Shown here piece after piece: positions 26,014-34,827 of a DNA stretch of 64,000 nucleotides. Within the stretch, counting starts at the first letter, position 1; each line of letters opens with the position of its first letter. Origin of the DNA: Chloroflexota bacterium (lineage in GTDB: Bacteria > Chloroflexota > Dormibacteria > Dormibacterales > Dormibacteraceae). The stretch is from the NCBI GenBank assembly GCA_005880915.1, contig VBIW01000046.1, forward strand, positions 1 to 64,000, written 5' to 3'. The translations under genes and the position numbers were made by a program. A model generated the notes under the pieces. That model was given only the letters and a program-made list of their open reading frames with translations. It was not told where the DNA came from and ran no database searches.

Positions 26014-27266
26014 GCGGCAAACCGCTTTCGGACCAGCTCTTTGAACTGGTTGCCGCGGTCCTCGAAGTCCTTGAACATGTCAAAGCTCTTGTAGGCCGGG
26101 CTCAGGAGGACGACGCTGCCCAGCCTCGCGAGGCCTGCCGCGGTCGACACCGCCTCCTCCAGGTTCTGCGCGCGCACGACCTTCGGATGGGAGCGCAGCT
26201 CCTCCGCCAGCTTGTCCGCCGAGGCGCCGATGAGGATCACGGCCTCGGTGTTCGCGAGGACGTCGGCGGTCCAATCGTGCAGGTCGAAGTCGCTGCCGTA
26301 GCCGCCCGCGATGAGGATGACCGGCGCCCCGGGGAAGGCGTTGAGGGCCACGCGGCCAGCGTCCGGGTTGGTCGCCTTCGAGTCGTTGTACCAGCGCACG
26401 CCGGCCCATTCCCCGACGAGCTCGAGCCTGTGCTCGACGCCTCGGAACGAGCGGATGGCTTCGTTGATGGCGTCGTCTGGCAGGCCCGCGATGCGTCCCA
26501 CCGCCGCGGCGGCGAGCGCGTTCTCCATGTTGTGCCGCCCTGGCAGCGGCATCGGCGGCAGCGGCTGGTGCTGGTCGAACCACACCACCTGCCCACTCGC
26601 CCTTGACGCGAGACCGCGCACGATCTCGTCCCGGCCGTTGAGGACTGCGTAGTCCGCGCCCTCGATCGCGCGCGCCTTGAGGTCGACGTAGCGCTCCATG
26701 GTTCGGTGCCGATCGAGGTGGTCGGGAGTGATGTTGAGAACCACGCCGGCGTGCAGGTGAGGCTTGTCGACCGACTCGAGCTGAAAGCTCGACAGCTCGA
26801 GCACAACGAAGTGCTCGAGCCTGATCTCGTCCACGCGATCGAGCACGGTGTCGCCGATGTTGCCGCCGACGACGACAGGACGCGGTCCCGCCGAGAGCAC
26901 AGCGCCCGTCAATGCGGTGGTGGTGGTTTTTCCGTTCGTCCCGGTAATGCCGACGACGGTGCCCTTGCACAGCTTGAGGAAGAGGTCGATCTCGCTCGAG
27001 ACCTTGATGCCTTTGGCCCGGGCATCGTTCAGCAAGTCGGAGTCCCAGGGCACGCCGGGGCTGGCATAGACGATGTCGACGCCCTCGAGCGCGCGGGCGT
27101 CATAACCGCCGAGCTGGAGGTCTACGCCGGACGGCATCTGGCTGAGGGTCGACTGCAGGTCGGCGGCCGGCTTGCGGTCCACGACGCGAACTTTCTGGCC
27201 TTCAGCTGTGAGGTGCAGCGCGAGCGCGACGCCGCTGCGCGCCGCGCCCACCACCAGTGCCGTCAA
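26010..27266 (-). CDS. murD: UDP-MurNAc-L-Ala-D-Glu ligase
   Basis: A 418-aa Mur ligase adding D-Glu. The ATP loop is ITGTNGKTTTTALTG; central sites are ELSSFQLESV and NITPDHLDRH; the C-terminal domain starts near WYNDSKATNPDAGRVAL. The start is TTG 27266, sharing bases with the mraY stop (TTGA). Confidence 0.95.
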   Translation of the reverse strand: MTALVVGAARSGVALALHLTAEGQKVRVVDRKPAADLQSTLSQMPSGVDLQLGGYDARALEGVDIVYASPGVPWDSDLLNDARAKGIKVSSEIDLFLKLCKGTVVGITGTNGKTTTTALTGAVLSAGPRPVVVGGNIGDTVLDRVDEIRLEHFVVLELSSFQLESVDKPHLHAGVVLNITPDHLDRHRTMERYVDLKARAIEGADYAVLNGRDEIVRGLASRASGQVVWFDQHQPLPPMPLPGRHNMENALAAAAVGRIAGLPDDAINEAIRSFRGVEHRLELVGEWAGVRWYNDSKATNPDAGRVALNAFPGAPVILIAGGYGSDFDLHDWTADVLANTEAVILIGASADKLAEELRSHPKVVRAQNLEEAVSTAAGLARLGSVVLLSPAYKSFDMFKDFEDRGNQFKELVRKRFAA

Positions 27267-28201
27267 ACCAATAGCCGCACGAGAGCTACTGCAGCGATCG
27301 CCGAGACCAACCCCGCCCCCCAGAAGGAGAGCGCGATGCGGTTCTCAGACCAACCCTCGTGCTGGAACGTGTAGTGGATCGGGGTCATGGTGAAAACGCG
27401 GCGTCCGCCGCTGGCTTTGAAGTAAGCCACCTGAATGATGACAGAGAGGGTCTCGAGTACAAACACAAGAGCGACGATCGGCAGCAGCAGAAGCATGCCC
27501 TGCTGGATCGCCATCGCAGCGAGCGCATAGCCGATGGCGAGCGACCCGGTGTCGCCCATGAACACGCGGGCGGGATGGCGATTGAAAACAAGGAAGGCGA
27601 TCAACGCGCCACACAGGACCATCGCCACCGCCTTTTCGCCGGCCGGCGCGTTCGGCATGAAGATCGCCATGGCCCCGACCCCGATGACCGACAGGCCGGC
27701 GGCAAGGCCATCCATCCCGTCAGTGATGTTCACGGCGTTGGCTGTGGCGACCACGGCCACGACTGCGAGCGGAAAGATGACCCACGGCGTAGCCGGCAGA
27801 AAGAGCTGATGGGTGCCCTGGACGGTGGCGAGCCACGCCACCGGAATCGCCAGGAGGAGCTGGATCGGAAGCTTCAGACGTGCTGGGATTCCGCGCGTTC
27901 CGACACGCAGCTTGCTTCGGTCGTCGGCGAAACCAATCACGCCGCCAGCGACAAGCGCCGCTACTGAGGACAGCGCGCCGGGGTGTCCTGCGATCGTCGC
28001 GAGGATCCCGCCGAGGATCGCGAGCGAGACGAACAGGATGCCTCCCCCTGTAGGGGTGCCGGCCTTCTTCTGATGGGAGTCCGGCAGCTCTTCCTGGATC
28101 ACCTGGCCCGCGCGCAGCGCGCGAAGTGTGCGAATGATCGTCGGGTAGAGGATCAGCGCGAGGACGAAGCCGACAACGAGGGTGACGAGGTCGAGAATCA
28201 A
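27263..28201 (-). CDS. mraY: Phospho-MurNAc-pentapeptide transferase MraY
   Basis: A 312-aa polytopic membrane enzyme that makes lipid I. Diagnostic segments are KKAGTPTGGGILF, GFADDRSKL (catalytic Asp pair region), NAVNITDGMDGLA and FMGDTGSLAIG, and HYTFQHEGWSE near the C-terminus. TTG start sharing bases with the murF stop (TTGA). Confidence 0.96.
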   Translation of the reverse strand: MILDLVTLVVGFVLALILYPTIIRTLRALRAGQVIQEELPDSHQKKAGTPTGGGILFVSLAILGGILATIAGHPGALSSVAALVAGGVIGFADDRSKLRVGTRGIPARLKLPIQLLLAIPVAWLATVQGTHQLFLPATPWVIFPLAVVAVVATANAVNITDGMDGLAAGLSVIGVGAMAIFMPNAPAGEKAVAMVLCGALIAFLVFNRHPARVFMGDTGSLAIGYALAAMAIQQGMLLLLPIVALVFVLETLSVIIQVAYFKASGGRRVFTMTPIHYTFQHEGWSENRIALSFWGAGLVSAIAAVALVRLLV

Positions 28202-29535
28202 GCTGCGGTCAGCTCGTTGACCAGCTCATCCAGACGCACACCGTGCGACCCTTTGATCAGAACTCGGTCGCCGGGCGAGGCGTTGCGGCGCACCCAATCG
28301 GCCGCGGCAGCGCGATCGGGCACGACCTCACCGCCGCCGACCTCGGCCATGATCCGCGCGTTGTCGCCGTCGACGACGCAGAAGGCGTCGAAAACGTCGG
28401 CGGCCTTGACCCCGATTCGACGGTGCGCCTCCGCGGTCATCGGTCCCAGCTCGCGCATCTCGCCCAACACCGCGAGCAGGCGGCCTTGTCGAGGACCCTC
28501 GGCGACGGTATCGAACGCCGCGAGCATCGATTCAGGGCTGGCGTTGTACGCGTCGTCGATGATCGTGTAGCCCCCGGGAGTGGCCACCTCCTGCAGGCGG
28601 TGCTCGACCTGGACCTCGCCGAGCGCGGCAGCGCCAACCGCGAGCGGCACGCCGGCGAACTCGCACGCGGCGAGCGCGGCTGCAGCGTTGAGAGCCTGGT
28701 GGCGTCCGTGCAGGGAAAGCCTTACCTCAACTCCTCGCACCGAGAAATCGGAGCCACCGCCACTCAACGCTCGATACTGCTCGACCCTGTAGTCGCCTTC
28801 TTGCTCGCCGAAGGTCGCTATGCGCGCCGAGGTCATCTGCGCCAGCAGCGGATAGAACTCGTTGTCTGCATTGAGGACGGCGAGTCCCTGCTCGGGCAGA
28901 GCCGCGGCCAGCTCGCCCTTGGCGCGCGCCAGCTCCTCGCGCGACTGGAAGAACTCGATGTGGACCACGCCGACGTTTGTCACTACGCCGATTACCGGCT
29001 TCGCGAGCGCGGCCAGACGCGCGATATCACCGGCACGCTGCATGCCCATCTCGAGCACGAGTGCGGAGTGATGCGGTTCGAGGCTCAGGATCGTGAGCGG
29101 CACACCCGTCTCAGTGTTGAGGTTGCCCTCTGTGCGCAAGACGTTGAAGTGGGTGGCGAGTATCGCGGCCACCATCTCTTTGGTCGACGTCTTGCCGTTG
29201 CTGCCGGTCACCGCGACGACGAGGGGCTGAACGCGGCGCAGCGCATGCGCCGCGAGCGAGTAGAGGGCCGCCCACGTGTCCGGGACCAGCACCTCGACGA
29301 TGCCAGGGGGAAGCTCGGCTTTGCGCTGTACGACCACTGCGGCCGCGCCGCGGGAGATCGCGTCGGCGACGTAGTCGTGGCCGTCCTTGTCCGCCCCGCG
29401 GAGGGCAAAGAAGATCCCGCCTGACTTCACCTCGCGCGAGTCGGTGTGGAACGTAGAGAACGTCTCGCCGACCTGGGTGCCGCCAACTTCACCGCCGCCC
29501 GTCGCCTCTAGGATCTCGAGGAGGCTCAGCCTCAT
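28198..29535 (-). CDS. murF: UDP-MurNAc-tripeptide-D-Ala-D-Ala ligase
   Basis: A 445-aa Mur ligase that adds D-Ala-D-Ala. The N-terminal domain has TDSREVKSGGIFFAL; the ATP loop is VTGSNGKTSTKEM; then NLNTETGVPLTIL and the C-terminal DDAYNASPESM. It directly follows ftsI with a 173-base gap; murE, which normally sits between them, is missing. Confidence 0.95.
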   Translation of the reverse strand: MRLSLLEILEATGGGEVGGTQVGETFSTFHTDSREVKSGGIFFALRGADKDGHDYVADAISRGAAAVVVQRKAELPPGIVEVLVPDTWAALYSLAAHALRRVQPLVVAVTGSNGKTSTKEMVAAILATHFNVLRTEGNLNTETGVPLTILSLEPHHSALVLEMGMQRAGDIARLAALAKPVIGVVTNVGVVHIEFFQSREELARAKGELAAALPEQGLAVLNADNEFYPLLAQMTSARIATFGEQEGDYRVEQYRALSGGGSDFSVRGVEVRLSLHGRHQALNAAAALAACEFAGVPLAVGAAALGEVQVEHRLQEVATPGGYTIIDDAYNASPESMLAAFDTVAEGPRQGRLLAVLGEMRELGPMTAEAHRRIGVKAADVFDAFCVVDGDNARIMAEVGGGEVVPDRAAAADWVRRNASPGDRVLIKGSHGVRLDELVNELTAA

Positions 29536-29596
29536 GTGTATGTCCCCTGCGAACCATTAGTGGTCATGACGGCTATCAACACTAAGTGCAGTTGCA

Positions 29597-29615
29597 GCCC
29601 GGATTCACTCCGGGC
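29597..29615. other. Perfect hairpin in the ftsI-murF gap
   Basis: GCCCGGA (29597-29603) and TCCGGGC (29609-29615) form a 7-bp stem with a 5-base loop. No U-run follows on either strand, so it is not a clear terminator. It sits in the 173 bases where murE would be expected; I see no coding remnant there. Confidence 0.5.
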
Positions 29616-29708
29616 GTCCCCAAGCGCCGCCACGTTGCAACCAAGACGCGACCTGTGGAAGCCCAGAGGCGGTTCCGCGGGGGAGATCCGCAGATCTCAC
29701 CCGCGCTC

Positions 29709-31472
29709 TTAGTGGCCGTCCGGTGTTATGTGCCAGTCAACGACCATGGTCTGCGCAATCTTCTGCCAGATCGGTTCCGCGGTCATATAGCCGTCGTTCA
29801 GGGTCCAGTCCCGGTCGGCGCCCGGGTAGTGCGGCTTGCGTACCACCACCAGCATCGTGAAGCGCGGGTGCAGGGCGGGGAGGTAGCCGACGAACGAAGT
29901 CCACACGTCGCCCGTGTACTGGCCATCGACGGGGATCTGCGAGGTTCCGGTCTTGCCGCACTGGTCGAGCTGAAAGCCTGGTACGCGCGAGGTCCATCCC
30001 GAGCCGTGCTGCACGACCTGCTGCATCATCGTCGTCATCTTCGCCGCCGTCTCCGGCGTGATCACCTGGCGCTGGGGCTGCAACAGCACCGGGTTGACCT
30101 GCGTTCCCACTCGCTCCACCACATGCGGCGGCGCATACCTCCCTCCGTTGGCGACCACGTTGATCGCCGACAACATCTGGACCATGTTCACGTCGATTCC
30201 CTGGCCGAACGAGGTGGTGGCGTATTGCGAGTCCCCCATCGCCGACGCGGACGGCGGCGGGATGAAGCTCTCGCCTGCGACGTCGATGCCGCTCGGCTGG
30301 GTCAGCCCGAATGCCTGCAGGTTCTTGTAGAAAGCGTCGTGACCTTCCGCCTGCATGGCCTTGATCGCGCCCACGTTGTATGAGCTCTCGAGGACGCGCG
30401 TGTAATCGATGTTCCCGTGGTTGCGCCGGTCCCAGTCGTAGATCCGGTAGCCTCCGACTGTGATCACGCCGGGATCGTTGATCACCGTGTTCGGAGCGAT
30501 CGCACCTGCGTTGATGGCGCCCGACAGCGTCACCACCTTCATCACAGAGCCAGGCTCGTACACATAGCTGAGGACGTTGTCCTTGAACGTGGCAGGGTCG
30601 GTGTGGTTGAAATCGTTCGCGCTGTAGCTCGGGTAATCGGCCCACGCGACGATCCCGCCCGTCGCGGGATCCATGATCAGGACGCTTCCGCTCTCAGCGT
30701 TGTCCTTCTTGACGCCGTCGGCGAGGAGCTGCTCGGCCGCGTACTGGATGTTGGCGTCGACCGAAAGCACCAGGTCCGAGCCGTTGACTGGGTTCTGGTG
30801 GGTGTGGGTGCCGAGCACGATCTCCCGGTTGGCAAGATCGCGATAGCTCGAGATGTAGCCCGGGGTCCCCGCCAGCAACTTCTGGTACTCCTGCTCGAGG
30901 CCGTAGTTCCCGTTGCCGTTCCAGTCGACAAAGCCGAGGAGGTTCGCGGCCAGCGTGGTGCCCTGCCCGACACCGGGCAGATAGGAGCGCTGGGTCTCTT
31001 CCTGCAAGCCGACACCGGGTAGTTTCAGCAGGCGCAGCTGGTCGGCCTTCGCTTTCGGAAACCGGCGCTGGATGTAAGCGAACTTGGCGCTCGATTGGAG
31101 AGTCGTCATCACCGCCGTCTTGTCCACGCCGAGTACGGAGGAGAGCCCGCTTGCCACACGGTCGCGCTCGCCTGCCGTGATCTGGTCGGGCGATACGAAG
31201 GCCGAGTAGACCGTGGTGTTGACCACCAGCTGGGTCATGTTGCGGTCGAAGATCGCCCCCCGTAATGCCGGCAGCGACGCGTAGTCGTGGTACTGGGCCT
31301 GGGCCGCGGTGGTCAGGATGCCGTGCTGTGCCACCTGCCAGTAGGCGAGGCGAGACCAGACCATTCCGGCCAGCACGATCGCGACCAAGAGCATGGAGAC
31401 GACGCGAAGACGAGCCGAGCCAACACGCTCAACCCGTCCAGGGCGCTTCGACGTGAGCGCCCTTGTGCTCAC
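29709..31472 (-). CDS. ftsI: Septal transpeptidase FtsI (PBP class B)
   Basis: A 587-aa class B penicillin-binding protein: short basic N-terminus, one transmembrane helix (~25-43), dimerisation domain (ALRGAIFDRN) and transpeptidase domain with the active-site motif EPGSVMKV (SxxK), SSYNVG (SxN) and CGKTGTSQ (KTG). No PASTA domains. It cross-links septal peptidoglycan with FtsW. The likely start is GTG 31472, which shares one base with the ftsL TAG stop. Confidence 0.93.
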   Translation of the reverse strand: MSTRALTSKRPGRVERVGSARLRVVSMLLVAIVLAGMVWSRLAYWQVAQHGILTTAAQAQYHDYASLPALRGAIFDRNMTQLVVNTTVYSAFVSPDQITAGERDRVASGLSSVLGVDKTAVMTTLQSSAKFAYIQRRFPKAKADQLRLLKLPGVGLQEETQRSYLPGVGQGTTLAANLLGFVDWNGNGNYGLEQEYQKLLAGTPGYISSYRDLANREIVLGTHTHQNPVNGSDLVLSVDANIQYAAEQLLADGVKKDNAESGSVLIMDPATGGIVAWADYPSYSANDFNHTDPATFKDNVLSYVYEPGSVMKVVTLSGAINAGAIAPNTVINDPGVITVGGYRIYDWDRRNHGNIDYTRVLESSYNVGAIKAMQAEGHDAFYKNLQAFGLTQPSGIDVAGESFIPPPSASAMGDSQYATTSFGQGIDVNMVQMLSAINVVANGGRYAPPHVVERVGTQVNPVLLQPQRQVITPETAAKMTTMMQQVVQHGSGWTSRVPGFQLDQCGKTGTSQIPVDGQYTGDVWTSFVGYLPALHPRFTMLVVVRKPHYPGADRDWTLNDGYMTAEPIWQKIAQTMVVDWHITPDGH

Positions 31473-32005
31473 TACTTCTTGGTTGCCGCCATCACGTCGC
31501 GCGTGCCGCCGACGGTGTTGACGATGGCCGCCACCGCGCGCATCCACAGCGGTGTGCTGTCTACGGGTGAGGCGCCGACGGGTGTGGCCAGGTCGACCGC
31601 CACCTCCTGGCCGGCAACGAAGCTCGATGGGACGACGCGCGCCATTCCGCTTTGTGCCGCTTGCTGCTGGACCTGCGCTGGCGCGTGAAGGGTGACCTCC
31701 TGGTAGCGCAGCTGGTCTTGCTCCGCGATCAGTTGACGCTGCTGGTCCTGCAGGCGCGTGATGTCATAGGACGCCGCGGTGATCTGGGCCGCGATCGCGA
31801 GGTAGAAGAGCAGGCCGATCAACACCGCGCCGACGCCGAGGTAGGCGTGGCCGAACAGGTTCAGCCGCAGCCGCTCGGCTGCGACCGTTCCGGCGACCTG
31901 AACGAAACCGCGCGTGCGCCGTCGCCGCCTTGGAGGGGCGGTGACATGGGGCGCAGCGCCGGTCGTGCCCAGGCGCCGTCGGGCCAATATGCGGGTCGAT
32001 ATCAA
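31472..32005 (-). CDS. ftsL: FtsL-like division protein
   Basis: A 177-aa small bitopic protein by position and shape FtsL: Arg-rich cytoplasmic N-terminus (~1-48), one transmembrane helix (~53-75), then a coiled-coil stretch (ITRLQDQQRQLIAEQDQLRY). The tail is longer than usual (to 177). Sequence identity in this family is always low, so the call rests on layout and its place between rsmH and ftsI. TTG start; other in-frame starts are possible. Confidence 0.75.
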   Translation of the reverse strand: MISTRILARRRLGTTGAAPHVTAPPRRRRRTRGFVQVAGTVAAERLRLNLFGHAYLGVGAVLIGLLFYLAIAAQITAASYDITRLQDQQRQLIAEQDQLRYQEVTLHAPAQVQQQAAQSGMARVVPSSFVAGQEVAVDLATPVGASPVDSTPLWMRAVAAIVNTVGGTRDVMAATKK

Positions 32006-32061
32006 AACGTTTTCCTCATTGATTGCTTCGACGTGTGCTACGTAGGCCCCTCTCCCCTGAG

Positions 32062-32144
32062 CCCTCTCCCCTGGGGGGAGAGGGTGACTTTCAAACTCGA
32101 CCGGTCTGGCGCCTGGTGGCCGGAGGGGTTAGCCGGCCACCAGG
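32062..32144. repeat. Two strong inverted repeats between rsmH and ftsL
   Basis: First, CCCTCTCCCC (32062-32071) with GGGGAGAGGG (32075-32084), a perfect 10-bp stem. Second, CCTGGTGGCCGG (32112-32123) with CCGGCCACCAGG (32133-32144), a perfect 12-bp stem and 9-base loop. Neither has a U-run. They fill most of the 149-base gap and could slow transcription, protect rsmH mRNA ends, or be small dispersed palindromes. Confidence 0.75.
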
Positions 32145-32154
32145 ACTTGTGGAT

Positions 32155-33078
32155 TCAGATCTTTTCCGCGACCCGCAGGCGGGCGGAACGGGCGCGGGGG
32201 TTGGCGGCCACCTCCTCTTCGGAGGGGCGCACTGGATGACGGGTCACGATGCGAAGGGTTGCCCGGTGGCCGCAGGTGCAGACTGGCTGCTGGGGTGGGC
32301 AGATACAGTCTTTGGACTCGACGTTGAAGAATGACTTGACCAAGCGGTCTTCCAGGGAATGGAAGCTGATCGTCGCCATACGACCACCGGGTTGGAGTGT
32401 CGAAAGAGCTGCTCTGAGTCCTGAGTCGATCTCGCCGAGCTCGTCGTTGACGGCGATGCGGAGGCCCTGAAACGTCCTTGTCGCGACGTTGATGTCGCGG
32501 GGCCACGCTCTGCGTGGGATCGCGGCCTCCACTGATTGGGCCAGGTCGCGTGTGGTGCGAAGCGGGCGCCGCGCCACGATGAATTGCGCAATCCGGCGAG
32601 CCCAACGTTCTTCGCCGTACTGGCGCAGGATTCGCTCGATCTCGGCGATGTCGTACTCATTCACGATCTTCGCCGCGGTGAGCTCAGTCGAAGGGTCCAT
32701 CCGCATGTCAAGCGGCCCGTCCGCGCGGAAGCTGAAACCGCGCTCGGGGTCGTCGATCTGCGTGCTGGAGAGACCGAAGTCGAAGAGGATCAGGTCGGCC
32801 GGCACAAATCCGTGCTGGGATGCCATCTCGCCAAGCTCGGAAAAAGGCCCGCGGGTTACAACGGCCGCGGGACCAAACGCAGCCAGCGACTCCCGGCCGG
32901 CCTCGACTGCGGCGGGGTCGCGGTCGATCCCAAGCAGCCGGCCGCCAGGTGTGATCCTCTCCAGGATCTGGCGGGCATGGCCCGCCTGCCCGAGGGTGCA
33001 GTCGATCGCGACCGCCCCCGCTCGGGGCTGGAGCAGCTCTATTACCTCTTGTGAAAGTGCTGGAACGTGCGGACTAAT
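32155..33078 (-). CDS. rsmH: 16S rRNA m4C1402 methyltransferase RsmH, ATT start
   Basis: A 307-aa SAM-dependent methyltransferase (MraW). The conserved N-terminus HVPALSQEVIELL is followed by AIDCTLGQAGHARQIL (SAM loop), GIDRDPAAV, then LFDFGLSSTQID, PERGFSFR and GPLDMRMDP. An in-frame TGA lies only three codons before the ATT at 33078, and no ATG, GTG or TTG occurs between it and the conserved region. ATT is therefore the probable initiation codon; it overlaps the mraZ TAG stop by one base. Confidence 0.9.
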   Translation of the reverse strand: MSPHVPALSQEVIELLQPRAGAVAIDCTLGQAGHARQILERITPGGRLLGIDRDPAAVEAGRESLAAFGPAAVVTRGPFSELGEMASQHGFVPADLILFDFGLSSTQIDDPERGFSFRADGPLDMRMDPSTELTAAKIVNEYDIAEIERILRQYGEERWARRIAQFIVARRPLRTTRDLAQSVEAAIPRRAWPRDINVATRTFQGLRIAVNDELGEIDSGLRAALSTLQPGGRMATISFHSLEDRLVKSFFNVESKDCICPPQQPVCTCGHRATLRIVTRHPVRPSEEEVAANPRARSARLRVAEKI

Positions 33079-33505
33079 GCCCTTGGATCACCCTGTCAGC
33101 GAATTCGGTAAAGCGTCCTTGCGCGTCGGCGCTGTAGCTGTCCCATCGGTCCGCGGGCCAGATTTCCACTCGCGGGCCGGCGCCGATCACCATCGCCGTC
33201 GACGACGTCTCGATCCCCGCCAGCCGGCGCTGTTCGGGCGCCAGGCCGATCCGGCCCTGGCCGTCCGGCTCGAACGGGTCCGAGAGCGAATAGAGCGTTC
33301 GCGCCACCGCGCGCTGATCCGGGCCCGGCAGCGGGTTCTGGAGCTGCGCGCCGAGCGCTGCCCACAGGTCCGGCGGATAGATCGCGAGCACGTTGTCCTG
33401 GCTCACTGAGACATAGCTTCCCTCGGGAAGCTGCTTGCGAAACTGCGCGGGAATCGCCAGCCGCCCTTTGTCGTCCACCTTCACCCGATGCGCTCCCGTG
33501 AACAC
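33074..33505 (-). CDS. mraZ: Transcriptional regulator MraZ
   Basis: A 143-aa regulator with two SpoVT/AbrB-type halves; the DxxxR motifs are VDDKGRLAIP (~10-19) and PDGQGRIGLA (~79-88). It represses the dcw operon in other bacteria. It is the first gene of the cluster, with GTG start at 33505 and a GGGAGG about 11 bases upstream. A TTGACA promoter lies about 280 bases upstream. Confidence 0.93.
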   Translation of the reverse strand: MFTGAHRVKVDDKGRLAIPAQFRKQLPEGSYVSVSQDNVLAIYPPDLWAALGAQLQNPLPGPDQRAVARTLYSLSDPFEPDGQGRIGLAPEQRRLAGIETSSTAMVIGAGPRVEIWPADRWDSYSADAQGRFTEFADRVIQGH

Positions 33506-33508
33506 GTG

Positions 33509-33742
33509 TCATCGGGCCTCCCAGTACTGGAGCTGGCGGCGCTGCCTGCGGGCACAAAGGCTGCAGCCGCATCCATGGAGCTCGAGCGGCAGGCGGTTCC
33601 CGTTCTTGTCGAAACGGTGGTTGACGCCGAGGTCGTCATTCGCAGCGCTTGCGGCGCCGCCATCGCGGCTGCGGGGAGAAGTGGCGTAGAGAAGGTGTAT
33701 GGCGTGCCTTACTTGGACGTAGGGTGCGACGTATGGTTCCAT
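33509..33742 (-). CDS. Possible small Cys-motif protein upstream of mraZ
   Basis: A 77-aa reading frame from ATG 33742, ending 3 bases before the mraZ start. The C-terminus has GCGCSLCARRQ, a possible metal site. It lies within the predicted 5' leader of the dcw operon and could be translationally coupled to mraZ. I do not recognise it, and no strong ribosome site is seen. Confidence 0.3.
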   Translation of the reverse strand: MEPYVAPYVQVRHAIHLLYATSPRSRDGGAASAANDDLGVNHRFDKNGNRLPLELHGCGCSLCARRQRRQLQYWEAR

Positions 33743-33792
33743 GTTTGCCGGATTCACCACTTCTCCCCACTGATCACCGCGATTCGCCGCAG

Positions 33793-33821
33793 ACAGTAAC
33801 AACGCCAGGTAAGCCTGTCAA
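33793..33821 (-). promoter_or_regulatory. Putative promoter of the dcw cluster
   Basis: TTGACA (33821-33816) and TACTGT (33798-33793), 17-base spacer, on the minus strand. About 20-30 bases downstream (33757-33775) is the motif TGGGGAGAAGTGGTGAA, which loosely resembles the spaced TGGG repeats bound by MraZ; that reading is tentative. The surrounding stretch to 33990 is relatively AT-rich and holds no gene. Confidence 0.6.
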
Positions 33822-33990
33822 TACCTTTACCACAAGATCTAGGCGGGTCAAGCTGGCACTAGTCACCACCAAGCCCACCATCTAGGGGTTAGGTCTTTAC
33901 CCGCTTCTATATATAGGGCTGGAATGTGATAGTCACGAACATTAGTTTGGTCCGAAGATATTCCGGCGGTGAATCGTCGCTTACTTGTGT

Positions 33991-34827
33991 TTACCCACTC
34001 CGCTTGAGCAGACCGAGTCGTTTGGCCCGCCTTTCAGCCCACCCGAAGACAAGGACACTCGCCGGGATCATCAACGCGCCCATGCCAACGAGGATGGCGA
34101 TCGTAGGCAGCTCCTCCCGCAGCCCCGCTCCCTCCAGCAGGCTGGACCGGATGCCCGCCAGGGCGTAGGTCAGCGGGCTAGCGGCGCCGGCGAGCTGCAT
34201 GGGGACCGGCAGCACCGTCAGGGGGTAGTAGACGCCCGAGACCAGCAGCAGAAAGCCCTGCAGCGCGATCGACATCTGCTCGCCCTTCTGAGGCGACAGC
34301 AGGGGCAGCACGGCGGTGAGAATGCTCAAGCCGATCAGCGGCAGCGTCGACGCGACAAGCACTCCCAGAGCGCCCGCCACGTTGGCGTGGGAGAAGTCGA
34401 GATTGAACATGAATGCGGCGACGATGAATACGACGAGGGTGCGCGCCAGGCCGTAGCCGATGGCAAAGAGGCAGATGCCCATCAGGTGGGTCATCCGGCG
34501 CACAGGCGCCATGAACGTGTACTCGATCGTTCCTTCCCACCTTTCCCACGAGATGGCGTAGGCCGCCTCCATAAAGACGAGGGACAGATATCCCCAAAGC
34601 AAAGCGCCGATCAACAGGTAGAGCTGGGCGCGGCGCAGATCGAACGCCCCACTCCCCACTCCGAGCGCGCCGAGGCCCGATGCGAGGAACCCGATGGAGA
34701 GCACGCTGACAAGGCTGTAGAACAGCCAGACGATCTCCCACACCCAGTAACGCTTGACGACATGGAGCTGCCGCTCGGCAAAACCGAACAGCGCGTTGAG
34801 CTCCGTGTGCCTTATCCCAACGCTCAT
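33991..34827 (-). CDS. ABC-2 type exporter permease
   Basis: A 278-aa membrane protein with about six transmembrane segments, typical of ABC-2 (drug/polysaccharide) permeases. It overlaps the ATPase gene (ATGA), so the pair forms one exporter. The substrate is not evident; the leader upstream of the ATPase suggests drug-type control. Confidence 0.8.
   Translation of the reverse strand: MSVGIRHTELNALFGFAERQLHVVKRYWVWEIVWLFYSLVSVLSIGFLASGLGALGVGSGAFDLRRAQLYLLIGALLWGYLSLVFMEAAYAISWERWEGTIEYTFMAPVRRMTHLMGICLFAIGYGLARTLVVFIVAAFMFNLDFSHANVAGALGVLVASTLPLIGLSILTAVLPLLSPQKGEQMSIALQGFLLLVSGVYYPLTVLPVPMQLAGAASPLTYALAGIRSSLLEGAGLREELPTIAILVGMGALMIPASVLVFGWAERRAKRLGLLKRSG

Noticed and set aside
33757-33775. 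MraZ box near the mraZ promoter
   Set aside because: Only two loose TGGG-like repeats are visible and their position downstream of the predicted start of transcription is unusual; kept only as a remark in the promoter entry.
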